A stretch of DNA of 43,565 nt from a virus: positions 1-43,565 of the IMG/VR virus record IMGVR_UViG_3300037193_000189. One strand, given 5' to 3'. A model generated the notes under the pieces. It searched no databases, was not told the DNA's origin, and saw nothing but the letters and a program-made list of their open reading frames with translations. A program made the translations under genes and the position numbers. Shown piece by piece: positions 36,857 through 43,565 of this stretch. The stretch's first letter is position 1; each line of letters opens with the position of its first letter.

Positions 36857-37915
36857 TTATTTGGCATCTAGTTCTTCTAGCATGCCCTGAAGCTTTGCAA
36901 TAGCGTCAAGAATCTGGTCACGAGCGTAACCTACGTCAACACGTCGCGCCGGTTCGATAGCATCATTCTCAGCGGTTGTACGGGTTGCAGGTGCGTTCTC
37001 TGGGTCATCAACACCCAGAGCGGTCAGAATCTGGTTACGAGCAAAGCCCAGGTCATCGCGCTTTGCTACCCGGGACAACTCCTCCCTGAGAAGTGCGCGT
37101 ACTTCATCCTTGGAAGCCATTACAAACTCATCTCCTAAAAGTCTTGCCCTGGTTGCTGGTCCCACAATTCCGTCAGCGGTTAGACCATTCAACGCCTGAA
37201 ATGCCTTTACGGCAGATTCGGTTGCCGGGCCAAAATCTCCATCTGCAACCAGTTTAAGGTGCAAAGCCGCATTCAAAGCCTCTTGAATCTCTTTTACACC
37301 GTTACCCTTGTCACCCTTGCGGAAAGTTGCTTGTGATGGGGTTCCGACCGGGGCACCTGTAACCAATGATACGGCTTGAGCACGAAGAGCGTTCAGATCA
37401 TAAGTTTTGCCGTTAGCGTAACCAGGATCCCATTTACCCGTTACAGAGGTCTCTGCATGGCCTCTCACCCAGTCTGCGTTAGGACGCTTGAGGATCTGGG
37501 ATACCACGGCAGAGAGGATCACAGCAGTCCGGTACTGTGCATCCGTCATCGGCTTGGTACCGGGATACACGATCTCGTGACCCCACATGAGCTTATTGAA
37601 GGTGCGCGTGGTCGGAAGAGGACCCATAGCGCGCCCACCAGAGGCACCAGCATGGTTGGCAGGGTGCGCGGCAATGATGGTTACCCCGCCGTCATCGTCT
37701 CCTGAGGAGTTGCAGAGCGGTCCAGAGAGACCAGCGCGACCGTTGGCTAGGGTTGCGTACGCCTTTCCGTAGTTGCTCGCTGTGTGGTGCAGAGATAGCC
37801 CCTGGTAGTTAGAAGTCTGACCGTTACCCCGGAACTCCCAACCGGGCCACCAGCGGACAGGGATTCCGTGTGCCTGAAGACCCTCAGCGACTGCCTTAGC
37901 GAAAGATACGCTCAT
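36857..37915 (-). CDS. Endolysin: N-acetylmuramoyl-L-alanine amidase
   Basis: The 352-residue lysin has a PGRP/Amidase_2 catalytic domain in the first ~185 residues. Zinc ligands are the first His of LHHTA (about 44), the His in VRGHAE (about 151) and the Asp in KWDPG. It also has a peptidoglycan-binding (PG_binding_1) domain at about 200-260, with KGDKGNGVKEIQEAL, DGDFGPATESAVKAFQ and DGIVGPATRARLL. The C terminus is a coiled-coil-like helix pair with two similar FARNQIL/YARDQIL units, perhaps for oligomerization. I chose ATG 37915 for its ATGA overlap; GTG 37924 is possible. It cuts the bond between muramic acid and L-Ala during lysis. Confidence 0.93.
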   Translation of the reverse strand: MSVSFAKAVAEGLQAHGIPVRWWPGWEFRGNGQTSNYQGLSLHHTASNYGKAYATLANGRAGLSGPLCNSSGDDDGGVTIIAAHPANHAGASGGRAMGPLPTTRTFNKLMWGHEIVYPGTKPMTDAQYRTAVILSAVVSQILKRPNADWVRGHAETSVTGKWDPGYANGKTYDLNALRAQAVSLVTGAPVGTPSQATFRKGDKGNGVKEIQEALNAALHLKLVADGDFGPATESAVKAFQALNGLTADGIVGPATRARLLGDEFVMASKDEVRALLREELSRVAKRDDLGFARNQILTALGVDDPENAPATRTTAENDAIEPARRVDVGYARDQILDAIAKLQGMLEELDAK

Positions 37916-38172
37916 CCTTCCCACCTGAATTCGTCGTCTGCATCAGGGTCAAAGTCATCCTGGAGGTAAGGTGCATTTGGCTCTTCATCAAGGAATCCAA
38001 TAATCAGGATGCCCTCTTCTGAAGTCTCGTACCGAATCACGACATCACTAGCCAAGGTGTCTGGGTTGTCGTCGCTATCGGCGACTGAGGACAGATGTGC
38101 CCTTACGTGGTCCACCGAATCGATAACTCCGCGCTCACCAGCAGAGTGAGGGACGAAACGTGAGTATTCCAT
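37912..38172 (-). CDS. Small acidic protein, 86 aa
   Basis: The product is beta-rich in the middle (SDVVIRYETSEEGILIIGFLD) and strongly acidic at the end (QDDFDPDADDEFRWEG). I recognise no family. GGAG lies upstream of ATG 38172, and the stop overlaps the endolysin start as ATGA. It separates the fibre genes from the lysis pair. A regulatory or lysis-timing role is conceivable from position alone. Confidence 0.7.
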   Translation of the reverse strand: MEYSRFVPHSAGERGVIDSVDHVRAHLSSVADSDDNPDTLASDVVIRYETSEEGILIIGFLDEEPNAPYLQDDFDPDADDEFRWEG

Positions 38173-38210
38173 ATATGCTCTCCAACGTAGGTAATCCCAG
38201 GATATCGCAT

Positions 38211-40205
38211 TTAGGCGTACGCAATGAGCATACGGCCCGGTTCTGGCCCTTGAGGTGCGTCACTCAAAGGAATTGCGACGTGATAGGACACAAACTGTTC
38301 AGCGACGTTGTACCCGGCATTTCCAGGAGCAATGCTGGTGCCTGTGACGCGATCGTACATGGAGAAGATAGCCGCAGACTGGGTGCTGTCGGGATTCTGA
38401 GCAATAGGAGTGGAATATCCGGCCGGAATCGACGTAATGGCCTGGTTCGTTGTCATGCTGGAGTCAGTAGCAACGAACAGGAGAGAAAGGTATTCGTCTT
38501 CAGGCACCGAGAGCGGCACGAATCCTGCCGCAGTAGAGGTTGATCCTCCGGTATCCGGATTCGAGATAATCGGATCCTTGGAAGCGATGATTGACCAGGC
38601 GATGTAGGTTGCCTGCTCTGAGGTATCTGTGAAGAAAGTCAGATCATCATCACCGGTAGCCCGCTTGGCCACAATAGTCAGCCTGTGGTTGGTGCTCTGA
38701 CCTTCACCCATGCTGCCCAGAATCTCCCAGGCAGGATCGTTTACCGTCACTACGGCTGTCTGCGTATCGTTGGCAAAGCCGACTACCAGTAGGTCTCCGA
38801 TCTCGTAGTCAGGAAGGATGATCGGGTAGTCAAAGGTATTGGTAGTAAAGCGACCGGTGGTGTAATCTCGGATCCGCTCATCCAACGCCTCTGCTGGTGG
38901 TGCGAGAGTAACACCCTGGGAAACCGGAATCTCCACCCACGCGGGACGAGTTGAGGTGCTACCCGTATCTCCTGGTGCGAGATCCGTGCTGTCTGTTCCA
39001 CCGTGAATAAGGCCACCAAGATACTGAGCGGTGCTGGTGTTCATCGCTCGGTAACCCAGTTCGAATACGATTCGGTCACCCGGATCTAGAGTTACGTCCG
39101 CAGTGTGACCTGTGATCGTGAATTCAACCGCAACCGCGTTAGTTGGGGTAGCCGTGGACGTGACAGGCCATTCTACGTTGTCGGTTCTGGAAAGGATCTG
39201 AGCCTTTCGAGAGCCATCGGACGCCATGACCCACGCGCCAACCTGAGTGTAGAGGTCAGCATCAGCGTGTGTCTGGAAGCGAGCAAATGTCAACTTCCAC
39301 GACACGTTAGCCGGAATCTTTCCGGTCTGCTCTACCGCGCCCGTAATCCATGTACCGATGTGGACGTAGTAGGGAGAAGTAGACGACTCCTCACCCAGAC
39401 CACGCCACGCCGCCGGTCCCGAGGGATCGTTAGACAGGAGAAGCGGGTTGTCTACGTTGTTCGGATCGTAGCCGGACCATTCAATACCGGGATCCGTTGT
39501 AGGCTTCTTGTCGGCGGGTGTGTTTGAGAGGTAGGTTCGTAACGTGGTATGAGTGGGTGCGGCAGGAGCAAGAGTAGCAGCGAACACAAAAGACGCGTCT
39601 GCACGAGACGCGGTTACCGTGCCAGACTGGGTACCAGAAGCAGTGCGTTCGATCTCGAATACACCGATAGCGATACGTTCGAACGTAGAGCCGTCAGCCG
39701 TATCAACCGCTGGTCTCGGAGTCCATCCCGTTGGTTCGGTGAACGTAGTGGCAATTCCCGCACCATCACCGGTGTCATATACGATCGCACCAACAACCAG
39801 TTGCTCTGCCGCTGTGGTGTCCTGAGTCGGCAATGCGTGTGTGAGACCTGATGCACGGGTTGTAGTGGTCGGTGCAGGAGTAGTCAGCCAACCAGGACCA
39901 CCGCGCCACGCGAGACGAGACACGACGAAAAGACGTCCATTAGCGGGGTTGGTGATGGTGATAGGATCGGTGGCAGTAGAAGCAGAGGCGATAAACGCGC
40001 TGACGTTTACCGAGGAGTCACCGGCAGTGCCGCTGAATCGTCCAGCCTGAGTGAACCCTGAAACAGCAATAGCACTGCCGCTCGTACCGCTAACGGCAAT
40101 GATAAGTTGGTGGTCTCCGGAAGCCAACCCAGTAGGTGCGGGCACCACAACAGAAGCACCGGTACCGGCAACCTGTGACTGCCCAACAAAAGTAGCCTTA
40201 GGCAT
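38211..40205 (-). CDS. Large tail fibre / adhesin-like protein
   Basis: The 664-residue protein has no catalytic motif. It reads as three beta-rich domains. The first (about 1-215) has PTGLASGDHQLIIAVSG. The middle (about 220-430) has jelly-roll-like segments (YVHIGTWITG, LTFARFQTHADADLYTQVG). The third (about 435-664) has PDYEIGDLLVVGFANDT. Domains one and three share the plan 'GD-L-hhhh ... G-W ... A' with a domain of the tail lyase at 32988-35930. It probably binds cell-surface sugars. The ATG overlaps the upstream TAA by one base. Confidence 0.7.
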   Translation of the reverse strand: MPKATFVGQSQVAGTGASVVVPAPTGLASGDHQLIIAVSGTSGSAIAVSGFTQAGRFSGTAGDSSVNVSAFIASASTATDPITITNPANGRLFVVSRLAWRGGPGWLTTPAPTTTTRASGLTHALPTQDTTAAEQLVVGAIVYDTGDGAGIATTFTEPTGWTPRPAVDTADGSTFERIAIGVFEIERTASGTQSGTVTASRADASFVFAATLAPAAPTHTTLRTYLSNTPADKKPTTDPGIEWSGYDPNNVDNPLLLSNDPSGPAAWRGLGEESSTSPYYVHIGTWITGAVEQTGKIPANVSWKLTFARFQTHADADLYTQVGAWVMASDGSRKAQILSRTDNVEWPVTSTATPTNAVAVEFTITGHTADVTLDPGDRIVFELGYRAMNTSTAQYLGGLIHGGTDSTDLAPGDTGSTSTRPAWVEIPVSQGVTLAPPAEALDERIRDYTTGRFTTNTFDYPIILPDYEIGDLLVVGFANDTQTAVVTVNDPAWEILGSMGEGQSTNHRLTIVAKRATGDDDLTFFTDTSEQATYIAWSIIASKDPIISNPDTGGSTSTAAGFVPLSVPEDEYLSLLFVATDSSMTTNQAITSIPAGYSTPIAQNPDSTQSAAIFSMYDRVTGTSIAPGNAGYNVAEQFVSYHVAIPLSDAPQGPEPGRMLIAYA

Positions 40206-40627
40206 TATGCTTCCGTAATGGTGAAGGCAGTAAGCACCCAGTCATTAGGTGGGTTTGTCAAGCTTCCTGGACCAACGTACTCTAGCGCGAGGATGGCGAT
40301 TTCACCGGCGGCTACGGTGTGCGGACCACGAGTCAAGCCCTGTGTCTTTCGGATGGTAGAAGCAATCTCTACGGTGCAAGAGCCACTTGACGGATAGATG
40401 CGGTATCGGATAACCTGTCCATCGGATCCATTAGTGGGTTCCCCGATGACGACAGCCGCACCAGAAGACGCGGCATAGGTTCGTACATTCTGACCGGTGG
40501 ACGCATCACTAGTGATAGTGGCAGAACCAGTGGATGCCTGTAAAACACGGGTAGGCACAATCCGGATTGCTTTGAATTCCTGAGCAATCCGGGAAGCAAG
40601 GTCAGAGATACCGCTTTGTAGGCTCAT
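40205..40627 (-). CDS. Small fibre-like protein, 140 aa
   Basis: It begins MSLQSGISDLASRIAQEFK, a helix much like the start of its upstream neighbour, then continues in beta strands (STGSATITSDAS, VIGEPTNGSDGQVIRYRIY, WVLTAFTITEA). This is the look of a short fibre or spike head on a helical stalk. It starts with ATGA overlap and ends with TAATG overlap. No family is recognised. Confidence 0.65.
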   Translation of the reverse strand: MSLQSGISDLASRIAQEFKAIRIVPTRVLQASTGSATITSDASTGQNVRTYAASSGAAVVIGEPTNGSDGQVIRYRIYPSSGSCTVEIASTIRKTQGLTRGPHTVAAGEIAILALEYVGPGSLTNPPNDWVLTAFTITEA

Positions 40628-41133
40628 ACCAGTCCGTTATTGAATACCGTCACGAAATTGGTTGTGGTGTCGCCTACATCTGTCGCTGAAGCGGCATCGA
40701 TGTTGGTTCGTGCCTGTGCCTTCTGTGGATCGGTCAGGGTCTGAGCGGCGTCAAAACGCACCCGATTACCTACAGCCGTGGTCAGCGCTGCTAGTTCGTC
40801 GTCGGTGGCTGACGCGTCAATCAGAGTCTTCAGCTCTTGCAAGGTGTCGTAAGCAGCACCAGCACCACCGAGAATGGCGTCACGAGACGCAGCAATCTCG
40901 CTAGAGGTCTTGGAGCTTGACCATGTGCTTGTGGTGGCGGTAGCGTTGTCGTCAATACCAGCGGCAGAGCCAACACTAGACGCAACCTCGTTGATAGCGG
41001 CAACCAGGTTGGTCTTGTTTGTGGTGGTTAGCCCTGTAAGGTCAGCCGCGTTGCCATTGATCCAGGTCTTAGCCTGCTTGATCTGGGTAGCAATCGCGGT
41101 AGCAAGATCAGAGATGTTAGTGACAAGGGACAT
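40624..41133 (-). CDS. Tail fibre protein with coiled-coil stalk, 169 aa
   Basis: The product starts MSLVTNISDLATAIATQIK. It then has KTNLVAAINEVAS, GGAGAAYDTLQELKTLID and VRFDAAQTLTDPQKAQARTNID. These are standard phage tail-fibre stalk motifs that trimerise. The end is FVTVFNNGLV, nearly the same as the end of the 130-residue protein encoded just upstream. It is probably part of a modular fibre set. It overlaps neighbours by one base upstream and four downstream. Confidence 0.8.
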   Translation of the reverse strand: MSLVTNISDLATAIATQIKQAKTWINGNAADLTGLTTTNKTNLVAAINEVASSVGSAAGIDDNATATTSTWSSSKTSSEIAASRDAILGGAGAAYDTLQELKTLIDASATDDELAALTTAVGNRVRFDAAQTLTDPQKAQARTNIDAASATDVGDTTTNFVTVFNNGLV

Positions 41134-41525
41134 TAAACTAGACCGTTCTGGAAGATGAGGGAGAAAGAGGGAGCGTCAATATCGTATGCCTTGTGTGGCT
41201 CAACGGCCTGTTCATGCTCCGCAATACTGCTGTTAATGTAATCCTGGATGTCGGGTGGGACGGTTTCGTCTCCAGTAACTGTGCTGCCAATGGTAATCGT
41301 ATCGCCTTCAGTCGTAATGGCGATACGATTACCCGCACTGAGCCTCAGATACCCTAGGATTCCGTGGTCACCAGACGCAGCCTTGACCCCAACTAGCTTG
41401 CCCACCTCAGGATTAGAAGCGTCGAAAGGCGGCAAACTTCCCCTAGGCTCCTGATACAGGAAACGCATGTACGGGGGAACCGTAGGAGTGCTGGAATCTT
41501 CATCATTCCATACCGGCTGTGTCAT
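41133..41525 (-). CDS. Small fibre-associated protein, 130 aa
   Basis: The N terminus is acidic and Pro-rich (WNDEDSSTPTVPPYM). A beta-rich middle follows (GYLRLSAGNRIAITTEGDTITIG). The C-terminal part is HKAYDIDAPSFSLIFQNGLV. The last hexapeptide, FQNGLV, is shared (FNNGLV) with the next fibre protein. Function is unknown. Its place at the head of the small fibre genes and the shared end suggest a structural part or capping segment. Confidence 0.65.
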   Translation of the reverse strand: MTQPVWNDEDSSTPTVPPYMRFLYQEPRGSLPPFDASNPEVGKLVGVKAASGDHGILGYLRLSAGNRIAITTEGDTITIGSTVTGDETVPPDIQDYINSSIAEHEQAVEPHKAYDIDAPSFSLIFQNGLV

Positions 41526-41547
41526 AGAGACCCCTTTCGCCTCTATC

Positions 41548-42060
41548 TTAACTTACAAACACAGATCCCAGTGGGTCTGCCTTAATGAATTCCTGCACCA
41601 GCCCCTGGTAAATGGGGTCCGGAGCAAAGGTAGTCGGCTCTGGTGTCGGCTCTACAGCCTGGGGTGTAGGTTCTGGTGGCGTAGTGACCGGAGGAGGTGT
41701 TGTAACCGGCGGTGGTGCGACTGTTGTAGTAGGAACCGGTGGTGTGGTGGTCTCGTTAAGCGGCGCGCTGGTCTGTGGCTGTAAGGTAGGTCCCTCTGGT
41801 GACGGTACTGGGTACTCCGTGGTTGGTTCAGGGCGTGCGTGTCGTCCGCGTGGCTCTGTAGTCACAGTTGTTGTCTCCTTTTCCACAATGATTCTCGGCA
41901 CCGGTGGCACCATATCCGATGATACCGGAGCCTGAGTCTCTGTCTCCGGTGGTAATTCTCGGTCGGGTAGAAGTGCCCATCCTGCTCCAATGGCGATTGC
42001 CGCTGGTGAGAAAATCAAGGTCCACTTCAACCACAAAAAGAAGTCGTCCCGATCCCACAT
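41548..42060 (-). CDS. Pro/Thr-rich single-span membrane protein, 170 aa
   Basis: I start at ATG 42060, two bases after the peptidase stop; the frame is open further but without context. Residues about 8-32 form a transmembrane helix after a Trp/Phe/Leu-rich start. The rest is a long Pro/Thr/Glu-rich extended region with TTTVAPPP and TTPPPVTTPPEP. It ends in a short helical segment, YQGLVQEFIKADPLG. The linker is the same type as in the peptidase upstream. The protein would span the membrane with a wall-crossing tail, perhaps helping lysis. I do not know a family. Confidence 0.7.
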   Translation of the reverse strand: MWDRDDFFLWLKWTLIFSPAAIAIGAGWALLPDRELPPETETQAPVSSDMVPPVPRIIVEKETTTVTTEPRGRHARPEPTTEYPVPSPEGPTLQPQTSAPLNETTTPPVPTTTVAPPPVTTPPPVTTPPEPTPQAVEPTPEPTTFAPDPIYQGLVQEFIKADPLGSVFVS

Positions 42061-42062
42061 GA

Positions 42063-42836
42063 TCAGTACTGGCAGGGAGCTAGAGACGCGTGTACGTGAT
42101 CCTTGTGGTTCTCCGTGACAGATCCACGGTCCTCCATCTGCTTCCAACCAGAGCCAGAGTTACGGCGCTGCCACCAAATGACTGAGGCAACCCCTAGATC
42201 CCGCTGGTTGGCGAGGATGTAGTCTGCGATACGGTCACCAAGTCCACGATTTCCGTACACCATGAAGTCAACTGCCATTCCGGATGGGTGGCACGAGTTA
42301 CGGCTACGTCCAGCGCGACCACCGAGACGAGTCACACCAGGATTAGCAGCCATCACCTGATCACACATCTCAATAGCGACTGGACGAACCCCTAGAGAGC
42401 GATCGTGGCAGGCAGGAATGTGAGGGTTCCCTGCTGGTGCAGGTGCTGGCACAGCCTCTGGAGGAGTTACCGGATCCTCAGGTACATCCTCTTCAATGGG
42501 TGCAGGTGCGTTAGGGATCTCTACGGGTGGTGGAGGAGGTGGGGCTACCGTGGTCGTCGGTGGCACCGTTGTAGGCTTGGGGGCTACACTCGTGGGTAGC
42601 GGTTGCGACGATTCAGCAGGAACGGGAGAATCCTTCTGACGGCCGGTAGCACGCGGTTGCGGAGTAGGGCTAGGAGTCGTGACATCGTACCGTCCCTTAT
42701 ACGTAGGTTGGGTAGATTGTACCGTATTGGCGCTTACCGTGGTCTGGGGTGTAGCGGGTTCCGTCACAAGAAGCGCGGTGGTCATGAGTGCAACTACAGA
42801 CATACTCGCGCCAATACCAATGGCGGTCAGCCTCAT
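42063..42836 (-). CDS. Secreted HxH peptidase (M15 / ARB_07466-like)
   Basis: The 257-residue protein has an N-terminal hydrophobic signal or anchor (about 4-26) and a ~100-residue Pro/Thr-rich linker. The C-terminal catalytic-type domain (about 140-257) contains CHPSGMAVDFMV and KDHVHAS, the zinc-binding H-x6-D...H-x-H pattern of M15-type peptidases. The words RNSCHPSG and WWQRRNSGSGW are typical of the ARB_07466-like domain of actinobacteria. It should cut cell-wall peptides outside the membrane, although catalysis is not proved for this domain. ATG 42836 has AAGGA seven bases upstream. It lies between a GH16 gene and a membrane protein, which suggests an envelope-degrading set. Confidence 0.78.
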   Translation of the reverse strand: MRLTAIGIGASMSVVALMTTALLVTEPATPQTTVSANTVQSTQPTYKGRYDVTTPSPTPQPRATGRQKDSPVPAESSQPLPTSVAPKPTTVPPTTTVAPPPPPPVEIPNAPAPIEEDVPEDPVTPPEAVPAPAPAGNPHIPACHDRSLGVRPVAIEMCDQVMAANPGVTRLGGRAGRSRNSCHPSGMAVDFMVYGNRGLGDRIADYILANQRDLGVASVIWWQRRNSGSGWKQMEDRGSVTENHKDHVHASLAPCQY

Positions 42837-42864
42837 CAAATAATCCTTACGTCGTGTTCCTCAG

Positions 42865-43565
42865 TCAGTTGAGACTGTAGAAATTCACCCAATCAACATC
42901 CAGCGTAGCATTTCCAGCCTTACCGGTGTTGTCCAACTGAATTGTCAAGTGACCCTTTGGCATCGCGGTAATGTCTGCTTCCGAGAAGCTGAACCACTCT
43001 CGGCCGTTGATGAAACCCTTGATGTGCTTTGGCGTCCACTCTACGGCTACATTCTGCCACTCGCTCATGCCGCCCGGTACGTTGCAGTCTTCCGCGTGCT
43101 CCTGCTTCTTTGGAGTCTCACCCGGGTAGTGGATGTAAGCGGTAATGCACTTCTGGCCTGGATTGTCAAGCTCCATAAAGTCATACTCGCCATCCTTGAC
43201 CCGCTGGTTGCGAGAAGACCAGATGATGAGTACTGGGTTCAGCTCTGCGCCGTTGCTCCGAACTCGTGCCTCAACGCGTCCGTACTGGAAGTCATAGGTG
43301 GATGCCATGCCGCCGGAATCACCGTTGGCTTCTCCAGTGATGCGTAGGTAGCCGTCCTGGACCGTGATGGCCTCAGGGGTACGACGTCCGTTCCCAGCGT
43401 GGCCCTCACCGTTGTAGACGCTCCACCGCTCTTCATCGGGCTTACCCGGCACGCTGAAGTCATCCGACGCGTAGAGGGCTTCTCCCCAGTTGAACGTTCC
43501 GGCGGCAGTGACACCGGTAGTCTGGACGGGGTTGTTGCCTGGAGTCGCACCGTTCTTAGGAAGCG
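42865..43565 (-). CDS. GH16-type glycoside hydrolase (5' end outside window)
   Basis: The frame is open to the window edge, so the N terminus is missing; at least 232 residues are visible. The domain reads FNWGEALYASDDFSV, RITGEANG, DFQYGRVEARVRS and GEYDFMELDN. It then has WQNVAVEWTPKHIKGFINGREW and ends in beta strands. G-E-Y-D-F-M-E (43171-43188) is the intact E-x-D-x2-E catalytic motif of family GH16, whose members cut beta-1,3/1,4 glucans, agar or related polysaccharides. A retained motif argues for an active enzyme. It may be a virion depolymerase or a secreted lysis aid. The substrate cannot be read from the sequence. Confidence 0.85.
   Translation of the reverse strand, partial: LPKNGATPGNNPVQTTGVTAAGTFNWGEALYASDDFSVPGKPDEERWSVYNGEGHAGNGRRTPEAITVQDGYLRITGEANGDSGGMASTYDFQYGRVEARVRSNGAELNPVLIIWSSRNQRVKDGEYDFMELDNPGQKCITAYIHYPGETPKKQEHAEDCNVPGGMSEWQNVAVEWTPKHIKGFINGREWFSFSEADITAMPKGHLTIQLDNTGKAGNATLDVDWVNFYSLN

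Noticed and set aside
1-43565. tRNA genes, integrase, repressor or attachment site
   Set aside because: I saw no tRNA-like cloverleaf, recombinase or repressor. The window gives no evidence on temperate versus lytic life style beyond the moron.

Overview
The window is a 43.6 kb piece of a double-stranded DNA tailed phage (Caudoviricetes, long-tailed siphovirus type) that most likely infects an actinobacterium. The grounds are the large terminase, a portal carrying a MuF-like tail, an HK97-type capsid cassette, frameshifted tail-assembly chaperones and a 2609-residue tape measure. Several small families are also of a kind typical of actinobacteriophages. Base composition looks moderate (roughly half G+C, by eye), GTG and TTG starts are used freely, and genes are packed with ATGA, TAATG or TGATG overlaps. 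A Streptomyces-type host is a guess. The GH16 hydrolase, the alginate-lyase-like tail protein and the actinobacterial-type HxH peptidase fit it but do not prove it.

Bases 1-2250 are transcribed rightward. They hold the end of an unknown gene, a small Cys/His protein, a deoxynucleoside monophosphate kinase, a 51-residue protein, dCMP deaminase, flavin-dependent thymidylate synthase (ThyX) and a small membrane protein. The deaminase, ThyX and kinase together form a dTTP supply route (dCMP to dUMP to dTMP to dTDP). A strong hairpin at 2257-2295 separates this unit from the rest, which runs leftward (minus strand) and converges on it.

Read in transcription order, the leftward genes are as follows. 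(1) 43565-35996: a GH16 glycoside hydrolase (cut by the window edge), a secreted HxH peptidase, a Pro/Thr-rich membrane protein, small fibre-like proteins, a 664-residue fibre protein, an amidase endolysin, a holin-like protein and a small structural candidate, ending in a 14-bp terminator-like hairpin. (2) 35930-31384: a tail protein with an alginate-lyase (PL7)-like domain, then the large terminase. (3) 31382-31051: a 72-codon gene with its own promoter and terminator, which looks like a moron. (4) 30975-18770: portal-MuF fusion, a small acidic protein, a head-associated protein with a GNAT-like domain, a head-associated 2H phosphoesterase, the maturation protease, the capsid protein with fused scaffold, a second capsid-like protein, a probable tail-tube protein and connector-region proteins. 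(5) 18699-2297: tail terminator, neck protein, chaperones with a GGGAAAC -1 frameshift, tape measure with two wall-hydrolase domains, distal tail and hub proteins, a tail-collar/HxH fibre protein and two membrane proteins.

The most interesting region is 25211-28370. Two predicted enzymes, a GNAT-like acetyltransferase domain and a 2H phosphoesterase, are embedded in proteins with head-protein-type flanking motifs and sit between portal and protease. I propose that they are packaged in the capsid and ejected with the DNA. The phosphoesterase would be a candidate against cyclic-nucleotide immunity such as CBASS. This is inference and needs structural comparison and biochemistry.
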